Assembly: GCA_016935315.1 (NCBI GenBank)
Contig: JAFGRD010000022.1
Coordinates: 1 to 64,000, forward strand
Direction of reading: 5' to 3'
From: Pirellulales bacterium
GTDB taxonomy: Bacteria; Planctomycetota; Planctomycetia; Pirellulales; Thermoguttaceae
Length of the DNA stretch: 64,000 bases
Both the position numbers and the translations under genes were made by a program. Within the stretch, counting starts at the first letter, position 1; each line of letters begins with the position of its first letter. Under the pieces are notes generated by a model that searched no databases, had not been told where the DNA came from, and worked only from the letters and a program-made list of their open reading frames with translations. Shown one piece after another: positions 45,799 through 54,529 of this stretch.

Positions 45799-46290
45799 CT
45801 ACTCCTCCTGTTGGAGGTCCCCCTCGCTAACCATGCTGAAGCCCTTGTCCGCCAGCGTTTCCAGTCCCATTTCGATGTTGTCGACCATCAGAGCCACGGC
45901 CGCGCGCCCGCGGGGACGAACCAGCAACGGATAGGCCTGCACGATATTCACCTCGGCTTGCAGCAGGGCCGTACAGATTTCCAGCAAGGGCTGAGGCCCG
46001 TCGGGCAATTCCACCCCAATCAGGTCAGTCTCGATGATCGCCAGGCCGGCTCGCTCCAGAATCTCCCGGCCTTCTTCCGGATGGCTCAGCAGGAATCGCA
46101 CGAACGCGCACTCCGCCGAATCCACGATAGATAGGGCCACAATGTGTATCTTGCTGCCCTCGAACCGCCGGACTACCTCCAGCAACTGGCCGACCCGGTT
46201 CTCCAGGAAGACGGTAAACTGTCGGATCGCCGGGTAGTTCCGCCCCCGCATCGTGGCAAACCCGGCGCCTGCACCTTCGTCGATACTCAT
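45799..46290 (-). CDS. tandem ACT-domain regulatory protein
   Basis: A 163-residue protein with two ACT-type small-molecule-binding domains and no catalytic domain. The first starts RQFTVFLENRVGQLLEVVR and the second ALLQAEVNIVQAYPLLV; both show the beta-alpha-beta pattern and Gly turn where amino acids bind. Such stand-alone ACT proteins are thought to sense amino acids. Start codon ATG 46290 has GGGTGA upstream; an in-frame ATG at 46251 would drop 13 residues. Neighbours give no clear target enzyme. Confidence 0.75.
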   Translation of the reverse strand: MSIDEGAGAGFATMRGRNYPAIRQFTVFLENRVGQLLEVVRRFEGSKIHIVALSIVDSAECAFVRFLLSHPEEGREILERAGLAIIETDLIGVELPDGPQPLLEICTALLQAEVNIVQAYPLLVRPRGRAAVALMVDNIEMGLETLADKGFSMVSEGDLQQEE

Positions 46291-46586
46291 TCACCCGGCT
46301 CGTGTCTGGGGAATTGGCGGTCACAACTCTGAACAGACTCGCACAATTCAGGGCACTGGGCAATTCCCGGAATCACGCGACCCCGATTACAAGAACACCG
46401 AAGACTGTAAGCCATTCGGCGGATTTGGTCAACCGGGGGCCCACCCCGCCCAGCGGCGCTTCCGGGGTGCGGGCGTTACCGCTGTTGGGCGGTTCTCCCG
46501 GTCTGCCGAAGCCGCTGGCTCCCGGTCTCGTTGAACGCGTTCCACCAGGCTATACTGGGCTCTTTGATCCCCGGCACTGCCATGCC

Positions 46587-47567
46587 ATGGCGCCAAGCAT
46601 GTCTGCACCCGACCATTGGCGATCCTTGTATCCCTTCCAGTCGCATGAAATCGCCGTCGGCGGCCTGCGCTACCACTACCTCGATGAAGGTGAAGGAGAG
46701 GTGTTGTTGCTGGTCCACGGCAACCCGACCTGGTCGTTCTACTGGCGCGAATTGGTGCTGGCACTGCGGGGCCGATTCCGTTTGGTGGTGCCCGATCACA
46801 TCGGCTGCGGGCTCTCGGAAAAGCCAACCGCGGGCCGATATGTGTACCGCCTGGAGCAACGAATTGCCGATCTGGGGCAACTGATCCGGCAACTCGACCT
46901 GAGGCAGATCACGTTGCTGGCCCACGATTGGGGTGGTGCGATTGGCATGGGGGCGGCAGCCAGCGCACCCGATCGGTTTGCCCGATTTCTGTTGCTCAAC
47001 ACGGCCGCATTCCGATCGCAACACTGCCCGTGGCGGATTCGTGTTTGTCGCACGCCGTTATTGGGGCGTCTGGCCGTACAAGGGTTGAACCTGTTCGCCC
47101 GAGGCGCGCTGCGCATGGCGGTCTGCCGGCACGAGCGGATGACGCCGGCGGTTCGCGCCGGGCTGTTGGCTCCGTACGATTGTTGGCGTCACCGAATGGC
47201 CGTTCACCAGTTCGTCCTTGACATCCCGCTCTCGGCGAGCCACCCCAGTTTTCAAACGCTCGACGACGTCGAAGCGGGGCTGAGCCGCTTCCGCCTGCAT
47301 CCGATTTGCCTCATTTGGGGAATGAAGGACTGGTGCTTCACGCCGGCGTTTCTCGATCGCTTTCTGCAGTTCTTTCCTCAAGCCGAGGTTCACCGCCTGG
47401 CGCAGGCCGGCCACTACGTGGTCGAAGACGCCCATGAGCAGATTGTGCCGCTGGTCGAGCGGTTCTTGAAGAAACACCCGCTGCCCCCCGCTGGTGATCC
47501 AGACGCCGGGCCCCCGGCCTCAGACTGCCCGGCCGCCCATCCCAAGTCCCAAACCCCGGATCCCTGA
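46587..47567 (+). CDS. alpha/beta hydrolase, OleB/haloalkane-dehalogenase-like
   Basis: A 326-residue alpha/beta-fold hydrolase of the haloalkane-dehalogenase subfamily. The oxyanion and binding loop is HGNPTWSFYWRELV, the nucleophile is Asp114 in AHDWGG, and the catalytic His is in AGHYVVEDA. HGNPTWSFYW is typical of OleB, the beta-lactone decarboxylase of olefin biosynthesis, so a long-chain hydrocarbon role is possible. OleA, OleC and OleD are not adjacent, and a dehalogenase, lactonase or epoxide hydrolase is equally allowed. The start is uncertain: ATG 46587 or 46599, neither with a strong ribosome-binding site; upstream codons lack coding character. The C-terminus ends in a Pro-rich tail. 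It is followed two bases later by the QueD-like gene. Confidence 0.78.
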   Translation: MAPSMSAPDHWRSLYPFQSHEIAVGGLRYHYLDEGEGEVLLLVHGNPTWSFYWRELVLALRGRFRLVVPDHIGCGLSEKPTAGRYVYRLEQRIADLGQLIRQLDLRQITLLAHDWGGAIGMGAAASAPDRFARFLLLNTAAFRSQHCPWRIRVCRTPLLGRLAVQGLNLFARGALRMAVCRHERMTPAVRAGLLAPYDCWRHRMAVHQFVLDIPLSASHPSFQTLDDVEAGLSRFRLHPICLIWGMKDWCFTPAFLDRFLQFFPQAEVHRLAQAGHYVVEDAHEQIVPLVERFLKKHPLPPAGDPDAGPPASDCPAAHPKSQTPDP

Positions 47568-47568
47568 C

Positions 47569-48057
47569 GTGCAACGCTTTCACGTTCGAATTGCCAAGGA
47601 TGATCTGGCGTTCAGCGCCGCCCACTTTATCACGTTTCAGGGCGGTGTGTGTGAGCGATTACACGGACACAACTACCGCGTGGCGGCGGAGGTGTACGGC
47701 CCGTTGAACGAGAGCCGGTACGTGGTCGATTTTGTCGCACTTCACGACGCGCTCCGCGCGATCGTCGAGGAATGGGACCACCGGGTGCTCTTGCCCGCCG
47801 AACATCCCACCATGCGACTGCGCGACGACGGCCAAGAAATCGAGGTCGTCTTCGGCGGGCGCCGCTGGGTGTTTCCTCGCGAGGACTGTCTCCTATTGCC
47901 GATTGCCAATACGACGGCCGAACTCCTGGCGCGGCTGACCGGCCAACGATTGCTCGACGTGCTTTCGTCTCGCTGTGGCACACGATCGGCGGAGGTCCAG
48001 ATCGAGATCGAGGAAAGCCGGGGGGTTTCCGCAGTGTGCCGATTGCACGCCGAGTAG
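47569..48057 (+). CDS. queD: QueD-like 6-pyruvoyl-tetrahydropterin synthase family protein
   Basis: A 162-residue zinc enzyme of the PTPS/QueD family, which makes carboxytetrahydropterin for queuosine or pteridine-type precursors. The zinc ligands are His19 (in FSAAHF), His32 and His34 in the CERLHGHNY motif, with Cys28 placed as in the QueD catalytic CX3HGH. A C-terminal stretch ESRGVSAVCRL includes the usual Glu. GTG 47569 starts just after the hydrolase stop and avoids a Pro-rich, unconserved N-terminus (frame open to 47494). The two genes are likely translationally coupled. It is the only queuosine-type gene in the window. Confidence 0.85.
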   Translation: MQRFHVRIAKDDLAFSAAHFITFQGGVCERLHGHNYRVAAEVYGPLNESRYVVDFVALHDALRAIVEEWDHRVLLPAEHPTMRLRDDGQEIEVVFGGRRWVFPREDCLLLPIANTTAELLARLTGQRLLDVLSSRCGTRSAEVQIEIEESRGVSAVCRLHAE

Positions 48058-48174
48058 GCGACCGCGCGCAGATCGGAACGTTCCCAACCGTGCCCCGGTC
48101 GGGCTTGGGCATCCGCGATGAGGACGGGATGAAGAGACTCCCCGAAATGTCCGGGACGATGATGCCAAAACCCC

Positions 48175-49614
48175 TCAAGGCTGCAGCCGTCCCGGCTCGC
48201 GGACGTTCTTGCCCGGGCGTTTGGTGGCCGAATCGCCCAGGTCGGCGCGGGCCTTTTCGGCCAAGGCGACCAGTCGCTTAACAACGTCGGGATGTTGCCC
48301 GGCCACGTTCGTCTTCTCGCCGACGTCGCTGGCCAAGTCGAAGAGTTCCATGCCGATCGTCTTCTGCACGTAGGGACCGGGGCGTCCGCCGGTGCCGGGC
48401 TGGTCGACCAGGCTGCGATAGGCGTGCGGAAAGTGCAGCTTCCACCGGCCGCTGCGGACCGCCTGCAGGGCCTCGCCCCAGTAGAAGTATTGGGCCGCGC
48501 GCGGGCTCTTGGCACCCGGCCTGGCTTCCATCAGCGGCAGGATGCTGCGGCCGTCGATCACCCGGTCCTCCGGCAACTCGACGTCGAGAATCTCGGCGAT
48601 CGTTGGCAGCACGTCGATCGTCCCGGCCACTTCGCGGCAGACGCTGCCGGCGGGAATCCGCGCGGGCCAGCGCATGATGCACGCCTCGCGACAGCCACCG
48701 TCGAACATCGTCGCCTTACCCTCGCGCAGCGGCAGCGCACAGCCGGCGTGGTCGCCGTAGGAAAGCCATGGCCCGTTGTCCGAGGTGAAGATCACCAGCG
48801 TGTTCTCATCCAGTCCGAGCCGCCGAAGCGTGCCGAGAATCTGCCCCATCGACCAGTCGATCTCCATGATCACGTCGCCGTAGATGCCCCGTTTCGACTT
48901 GCCTTGAAATTCCTCGGAGACAAACAGCGGCACGTGAGGCATGTTGTGGGGCACGTAGAGCAGAAACGGCCGCCGTTGGTTCTGTTCGATGAACCGCACC
49001 GCCCGCTCCGTGTACCAGGTGGTCAGGTGCGTCTGATCTTCGGCGGTAACGTTCGCGTTGATGATCTTCTCGCCCTCGATCAACGGCAGCGGCGGGAAGC
49101 TGCGAGATGTGGGGTGAAACGGCCACATGTCGTTGGAGTAGGGCAGCCCGAAATAGTCGTCGAACCCGTGGCGGGTGGGCAGAAACTGCGGGTGGTGGCC
49201 CAGATGCCACTTGCCGTAGATGGCAGTGGCGTAGCCGCGCTGCTTCGCCAGTTCGCCAATCGTCAGCTCATTCTGGTGGATGCCGTGTCTGGCGGCGGGA
49301 CCCAAGGCGCCGAGGATGCCCACGCGATTTGAGTAGCACCCGGTGATCAGCGCCGCCCGCGATGCCGAACACACCGCCTGGGCCGCATAGAAGTCGCTGA
49401 ATCGCATCCCCTCGTCGGCCATGCGGTCGAGGTTGGGTGTTTCGATATCCGGCGAGCCGAAGCAACCCACGTCCTGGTAGCCCTGGTCGTCGGTGAACAT
49501 GATGACGAAGTTGGGCAGCTTCTCGTTCTCGGCCGCCATGGCTCGGCTACCGGTTGCCATGGGCAACAGGGGCGCGATGAGCAACACGGCAGACTGCAAT
49601 GTGAGTCGATCCAT
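48175..49614 (-). CDS. secreted arylsulfatase-family sulfatase
   Basis: A 479-residue type I sulfatase exported through a signal peptide (about 1-26). The formylglycine motif is CSASR at Cys82, followed by AALITG; the Cys is converted to formylglycine by a sulfatase-modifying enzyme not in this window. Metal-binding Asp42 and Asp43 lie in DDQG, and GKWHLG and FTSDNGPW supply the remaining active-site signatures. Substrate is a sulfate ester, probably of a polysaccharide in planctomycetes, which fits the glycosidases here. ATG 49614 has GGGAGAG upstream; the longer frame to 49764 is not supported. Confidence 0.92.
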   Translation of the reverse strand: MDRLTLQSAVLLIAPLLPMATGSRAMAAENEKLPNFVIMFTDDQGYQDVGCFGSPDIETPNLDRMADEGMRFSDFYAAQAVCSASRAALITGCYSNRVGILGALGPAARHGIHQNELTIGELAKQRGYATAIYGKWHLGHHPQFLPTRHGFDDYFGLPYSNDMWPFHPTSRSFPPLPLIEGEKIINANVTAEDQTHLTTWYTERAVRFIEQNQRRPFLLYVPHNMPHVPLFVSEEFQGKSKRGIYGDVIMEIDWSMGQILGTLRRLGLDENTLVIFTSDNGPWLSYGDHAGCALPLREGKATMFDGGCREACIMRWPARIPAGSVCREVAGTIDVLPTIAEILDVELPEDRVIDGRSILPLMEARPGAKSPRAAQYFYWGEALQAVRSGRWKLHFPHAYRSLVDQPGTGGRPGPYVQKTIGMELFDLASDVGEKTNVAGQHPDVVKRLVALAEKARADLGDSATKRPGKNVREPGRLQP

Positions 49615-49932
49615 GGGTTTTCTCTCCCTGCTTGGACAACCGCCTGCAAGTTCGTCACGCGGATCACGGCCTTGCCGCCGGCAAGGTGCACGTTCCGCAC
49701 AGTAACCCGCCATGATACCGAAATCCCCAGCACACCGCAAACCGCGGCGCCGGAATCGCCTCACGGACCGCCGCCCTCGCGGGAAGTGGTTCCCGGCTTC
49801 TCCTGCCGGTGTCGCATCTGGTATACTGGGAGTCGGTGCACTGGGAACCGGTGCGGGGTTACAGCGGCAGCTTCGCGGCCGGGAGGTGTTCCACGATTCG
49901 TGCCATCAGATGCGTTTCGCGGGAGAACTTGA
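49615..49932. other. intergenic region between sulfatase and HZS-like genes
   Basis: About 320 bases between divergent genes. A TATACT at 49822-49827 is a possible -10 for the HZS-like gene, without a convincing -35. Nothing else is recognised. Confidence 0.35.
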
Positions 49933-52833
49933 ATGCGGATTCGTCCTATCATGCTGCGCTGGGCATCTCTGGCCGTGTATTGCCTTTCCATGCAAGCGGT
50001 CGGCGCCGAGCCGGGGCGTTCCTTCGTCCCTCTCACGCCCGCCCAGATCGAGGCCGACTGGCTGCACCAGGACGAACTCCGCAACGCGAAGCGGCCGGCG
50101 GGGCCGCAAGGCCAAGCGGCAGCCACGCCGGAAGAGGACGCGGCCGGCGGCGTCGACGGCGTGAAGAACGGCGCTTGGGGGTTCCATACGGAGAACGAGA
50201 ACGATCCCTGGTGGCAGGTCGATCTGGGCGAGCCGGCCGCGCTCGAGCGCGTGCTGCTGTTCAACCGCTGCGATGGCGGCATGGCCGAGCGGGCCGCCAG
50301 AGTGCAGGTGCTGCTTTCCGACGACGGCACGAGTTTCCGGCTGGCCTATCAGCACGACGGGACGACCTTCTACGGCCAAACCGACAAGATGCCGCTGTGC
50401 GTGGATCTCGGCGGCGCTAAGGCGCGGTTCGTGCGACTGCTTCAGCCGGGCAAAAACTGGTTTCACCTCGACGAGGTCGAGATCTATGCCGCCGGAAGCC
50501 AGCAGAATATCGCCTTGCGCAAGCCGGCCGCCCAAAGCAGCTCGAGCCAGTGGTCGGTGCGGCACGAGCAGGACACTGCCGCAGGGCCGCAGCGACCAAG
50601 CGAAAAAGAGTACGCCACAGGCCAGGTGCTCGGGCGGGGAATGAAGCTGGGCGAATCGCTACGGCGGCTGGGGACAGTCGTGGACGAAGAGATGGAAATC
50701 CTGCGGCAGATTGCAGCGGCGAATCCCACAGCCGCTTCCGCCGGGCAGTCGTACTTCCAGGCACGTTGGGCCGTGCGGCGAATGGCGCTGAAGAACCCGC
50801 TGCTGGATTTCGAGACGATCCTGTTCGTGAAACGGGCGCCGCCCATGTTCCCGCACATGTCCGACCAGTTCTACGGCTGGTGGTCGCGGCCCGGCGGGAG
50901 CATCTGCCTGCTGGAGGGTTTTCGGGGCGACTCGCCGAAGGTCCGCAGCCTTACCGAAGGCTGGCCCGACGGCACGTTCCTGCGTCCCGACCTTTCCTAC
51001 GACGGAAAAAAAGTGCTGTTCGCCTACTGCAGATTCCATCCCCACGTGGCCCACGTGGCGAACAAGGTGAAGAAAGAAGATCTTCCCGAGGACGCGTTCT
51101 ACCACCTCTTCGAGATGAACCTCGACGGCACGGACGTGCGGCAGTTGACCCGCGGCTACTACGACGACTTCGACGGCCGATATCTGCCCAGCGGCCAGAT
51201 CGTGTTTCTTTCCACGCGCAAGGGCACCGCGCTGCAAGCGGGCAAGGCCAGCGCGGCGGCGACCTGTCGGACGACGCAGCCGGACAGCTACGTCCGTTGC
51301 GGCGGCGACAATTCGCGGCCGGTGGCCGTCTTCACGCTGCACCGAATGGACGGCGACGGCGGCAACCTGCACGCGATCTCGGCGTTCGAGAACTTTGAAT
51401 GGACGCCGTCGGTCGCGGCCGACGGCCGCATCCTCTATGCCCGCTGGGACTACATCGACCGCTTCAATGGCCCGTTCATCAGCCTTTGGTCGACCAATCC
51501 CGACGGCACCAACCCGCAGTTGGTCTACGGCAATTACACCAAGGCTCCGCAGTGTGTTTTCGAGGCCCGGTCGATCCCCAATTCGCAGAAGCTGGTCTTC
51601 ACGGCCAGTGCCCACCACTCGAATACGGGCGGATCGCTGGCGCTGTTGGACCGCACTCGCGGCACGGAGTTCGAGCGGCCGCTGACGCGGCTGACGCCCG
51701 AGGTGCCCTTCCCGGAAACCGAGGCCTGGGCCGATATCTACTACGCCAATCCCTGGCCGCTTTCCGAGGAGTACTTTCTGGTGGCGTTCAGCGACCGGCG
51801 GCTGCCGGGCCACAGCCGGTTCGCAATCGACGATCCGCGGAACCCGCCCAACTCGATGGGCATCTACCTGTACGACGCCTTCGGCAACCTCGAGCCGCTC
51901 TATCGCGACGCGAACATTTCGGCGATGAATCCGATTCCCGTGCGCCCCCGGCGCCGGCCGCCCGTGTTGCCCGAGGTGGCCGAGTGGGACGGTCCGCAGG
52001 AGGGTCGCTTCCTGCTGCAAGACGTCTACGAGGGCCTGGGCGACGTGGCGCGGGGAGCGATTGCCCGGCTGCGGATCATCGGCGTGCCGCCGAAGGTGCA
52101 GCCGCAGATGAATTCGCCGGTGCTGGGTGTTTCCGCCGAAGACCCGGGCAAATTCGTTTTGGGCACGGTGCCGGTCGAGCAGGACGGGTCGGCCTATTTC
52201 CGCGCGCCCAGCGGCGTGTCGGTCTTCTTCCAGGCGATCGACCGCGACGGCCTGGCCGTGCAGACGATGCGTTCGCTGACGTACGTGCAGCCGAATCAGA
52301 CGCTCGGCTGTGTCGGCTGCCACGAGCACCGCGACGGGGCGCCGCTGCCGAGCCGCCTGCCGCAGGCGGCCGCTCGCGAGCCTTCGCGGCTGACCCCAGG
52401 CCCGACGGGTTCGTGGCCGTTGCGGTTCGACGAGTTGGTGCAGCCCGTGCTGGATCACCACTGCACGCGGTGCCACAGCCCGACCAGCCGCGACGAGCGC
52501 GCCCATCCGCTGGACCTTACGGCGGCCAGGTCGTACGAGAGTCTTCTGTCGTTCGGCAACAACGACCTGCACGACTTGGCCTTCGAACGCGACCGCTCGA
52601 TCGTCGGCCGGATGCCGGCCCGGCAGAGCAAGCTACTGGGGCTGCTGACCGAAGGGCAAGGTCATGAAGGCGTTCGGCTGAGCACCGACGATTTCGACCG
52701 ACTGGCGACCTGGATGGACACCTACGCCCATCGGCTGGGCCATTTCAGCGACGAACAGGAACGGCAGTTGGGAGCGTTCCGTCAGACGGTGACCGCGGTG
52801 CAAGACTCTCAGCCGCCTCGGACAGGACGTTGA
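49933..52833 (+). CDS. hydrazine-synthase-alpha-like secreted dihaem protein with F5/8-type domain
   Basis: A 966-residue exported protein with the HZS_alpha-type architecture frequent in planctomycetes outside anammox bacteria. After a signal peptide (about 1-25) there is an F5/8 type C (discoidin-like) domain (about 85-190, DPWWQVDLGEPAALERVLLF), then a linker, a beta-propeller-like region with YTL-type repeats (DLSYDGKKVLFAYCRF; VAADGRILYARWDYIDRF; NSQKLVFTASAHH), and a C-terminal cytochrome-like domain with two haem c motifs: CVGCH (793-797) and CTRCH (844-848). GGGAGAA precedes ATG 49933. In anammox bacteria the related subunit makes hydrazine; here the other HZS subunits are absent, so another redox role is likely. 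Electron donor or acceptor is unknown. Confidence 0.82.
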   Translation: MRIRPIMLRWASLAVYCLSMQAVGAEPGRSFVPLTPAQIEADWLHQDELRNAKRPAGPQGQAAATPEEDAAGGVDGVKNGAWGFHTENENDPWWQVDLGEPAALERVLLFNRCDGGMAERAARVQVLLSDDGTSFRLAYQHDGTTFYGQTDKMPLCVDLGGAKARFVRLLQPGKNWFHLDEVEIYAAGSQQNIALRKPAAQSSSSQWSVRHEQDTAAGPQRPSEKEYATGQVLGRGMKLGESLRRLGTVVDEEMEILRQIAAANPTAASAGQSYFQARWAVRRMALKNPLLDFETILFVKRAPPMFPHMSDQFYGWWSRPGGSICLLEGFRGDSPKVRSLTEGWPDGTFLRPDLSYDGKKVLFAYCRFHPHVAHVANKVKKEDLPEDAFYHLFEMNLDGTDVRQLTRGYYDDFDGRYLPSGQIVFLSTRKGTALQAGKASAAATCRTTQPDSYVRCGGDNSRPVAVFTLHRMDGDGGNLHAISAFENFEWTPSVAADGRILYARWDYIDRFNGPFISLWSTNPDGTNPQLVYGNYTKAPQCVFEARSIPNSQKLVFTASAHHSNTGGSLALLDRTRGTEFERPLTRLTPEVPFPETEAWADIYYANPWPLSEEYFLVAFSDRRLPGHSRFAIDDPRNPPNSMGIYLYDAFGNLEPLYRDANISAMNPIPVRPRRRPPVLPEVAEWDGPQEGRFLLQDVYEGLGDVARGAIARLRIIGVPPKVQPQMNSPVLGVSAEDPGKFVLGTVPVEQDGSAYFRAPSGVSVFFQAIDRDGLAVQTMRSLTYVQPNQTLGCVGCHEHRDGAPLPSRLPQAAAREPSRLTPGPTGSWPLRFDELVQPVLDHHCTRCHSPTSRDERAHPLDLTAARSYESLLSFGNNDLHDLAFERDRSIVGRMPARQSKLLGLLTEGQGHEGVRLSTDDFDRLATWMDTYAHRLGHFSDEQERQLGAFRQTVTAVQDSQPPRTGR

Positions 52834-53122
52834 CGGGTGGCCGCGGAAGCGTCAGGCACGCGGCGAAGCTGGAACAGCCACGGAGCGTAGCTTCTGCGAA
52901 GTCCGTGGCTCGCCCAGGCAAGCCATCTGCACGATCTTTTCTCGGCGGTGGTTTCAAACGAATCTCCCCCAGTTTTCCGGGGGCGCGGGGGCAGCTCTGC
53001 AATGGTGGGCCGGATTCGATCTTTTCTGGCTTTTCAGGCAATCGGGTGCCGATATGTGGTTGACAAGGCCCGATCCTGTTCGACGCATGCAACAACGGAA
53101 GCGACGAATCCTGAACTGCAAA

Positions 53123-54037
53123 ATGCGATTCTCTCTGCCCACACTTCTTGTCTGTTGCTCGGTGCTTGCCGGCTGCGGAACCACGAAATGGACAGACACC
53201 CGGCGGACCGCGACCGAGCAATTGCTGATCTCCGATGCGATGGATCGCGCGGTCAGCCGGCTCGACTTCCGAGCGGTCGCAGGGAAGACCGTCTACCTCG
53301 ATTCCTCACCGTTATCGGGAGTCACCGATTCAACGTACTTGATCAGCGTGCTCAGACAGCACATGCTGGCCTCCGGTTGCATCCTGAAAGACGCGCGCAC
53401 CGAGGCGGATTACGTGGTCGAGGTCCGTGCCGGGGCAGTCGGCACCGACCGCCGTGACGTGCTATTCGGAATGCCGCAGACCCAGATCACCGGGATGCTG
53501 CCCATCAGCGGCGTGCCCGCCAGCATTCCGGAGATGCCCCTGGCCACCAAGACGGAACAGCGGGCCGTGGCCAAGATTGCCCTGTTTGCCTATAACCGCA
53601 AGACGGGTCGTCCGGTGTGGCAATCGGGAGGTGCGTCGGTGGAAAGCAGGGCGAAGAACGTATTTGTTCTCGGGGCAGGGCCGTTCGAGAGCGGCACGAT
53701 CTACGACGGCATGAAATTCGTCGGTAAGAAGATCGAGATTCCCCTGATTTCGCCTGGCGAAAAGCGTAACAGACTCGGGCTGGTATCGGTTGCCGACGAA
53801 GCGTATTTCACGGAACCGGAAAAGCAGCTTCTCGAACAGGGACTGATTGCCAAGAAGAAAGAGGCACCCTCTGCGGAAGGTCGAAGTTCGGCCTCGGCGT
53901 CCGAATCGGCGTCATCAAGCGGTGTGATACCGGCCAGCCACACAGCCCCTGCTGGCCCCGCTACGCCTTCAAACCTCCCACAGAACAGTCCGGAATCACC
54001 GAAAGCAGCGCCGGCGCCGGCATCCGCCGAGCCATAA
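53123..54037 (+). CDS. DUF6655-like lipoprotein
   Basis: A 304-residue lipoprotein: the signal peptide ends in LAGC (Cys18), so it should be membrane-anchored in the periplasm or outer envelope. The next block, GTTKWTDTRRTATEQLLISDA, matches a planctomycete family (DUF6655) as I recall it. The body shows alternating beta strands, and the last 70 residues are Ala-, Ser- and Pro-rich low complexity. Start is ATG 53123; the frame upstream to 53054 is probably spurious. About 290 bases separate it from the dihaem gene, same strand. Function is unknown. Confidence 0.72.
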   Translation: MRFSLPTLLVCCSVLAGCGTTKWTDTRRTATEQLLISDAMDRAVSRLDFRAVAGKTVYLDSSPLSGVTDSTYLISVLRQHMLASGCILKDARTEADYVVEVRAGAVGTDRRDVLFGMPQTQITGMLPISGVPASIPEMPLATKTEQRAVAKIALFAYNRKTGRPVWQSGGASVESRAKNVFVLGAGPFESGTIYDGMKFVGKKIEIPLISPGEKRNRLGLVSVADEAYFTEPEKQLLEQGLIAKKKEAPSAEGRSSASASESASSSGVIPASHTAPAGPATPSNLPQNSPESPKAAPAPASAEP

Positions 54038-54236
54038 CGGCTGCTCTGTCGAAGAGCCATCGGTCGCGGACGGCTGTTGCAGGGAATAGCGGACTCTCGT
54101 TACGCACGAATATTGTCCTGCGGGATACTCCGCACATCGCCACCTGTATGCTATATTTGTCTAATGCCGCCCAACTTCCCGCCCGCGAGGGGGGGTGCGG
54201 GGCGCCGTGTACCGTGCATCGGGAGAGAACTCAATC

Positions 54237-54494
54237 ATGGTCCCCCACCAACAGATTCGTGACTTCCTGGCAGAGAACTTCTTGCTCAGCGACGACGGCT
54301 TCCACCTGGACGACAACGCCTCGCTGCTGGAAGAGGGCGTCGTCGATTCGACCGGCGTGCTGGAGTTGATCCAGTTCGTTGAGGAAACGTTCGGACTCGA
54401 GGTGGCCGACGAGGAAATCGTGCCGGACAACTTCGATTCGGTCAATCGGATCGCGTCTTTTGTGGGAAGCAAGACGGGATGCCCGGCAACCTGA
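54237..54494 (+). CDS. acyl carrier protein
   Basis: An 85-residue carrier protein. The phosphopantetheine-attachment serine is Ser38 in GVVDSTGVLELIQF, matching the DSxxxxxL carrier pattern. The following helix (VEETFGLEVADEEI) is typical. It differs from housekeeping AcpP (DSLDTVEL) and so is probably a specialised carrier. GGGAGAG 9 bases before ATG 54237 is a strong ribosome-binding site. It heads a four-gene plus-strand group with an AMP ligase 35 bases downstream, an asparagine synthase and an NAD-synthase-like protein. Confidence 0.9.
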   Translation: MVPHQQIRDFLAENFLLSDDGFHLDDNASLLEEGVVDSTGVLELIQFVEETFGLEVADEEIVPDNFDSVNRIASFVGSKTGCPAT

Positions 54495-54529
54495 AGTGAC
54501 CGCCATCTCACGGCGCCGGAGTCTCCACG

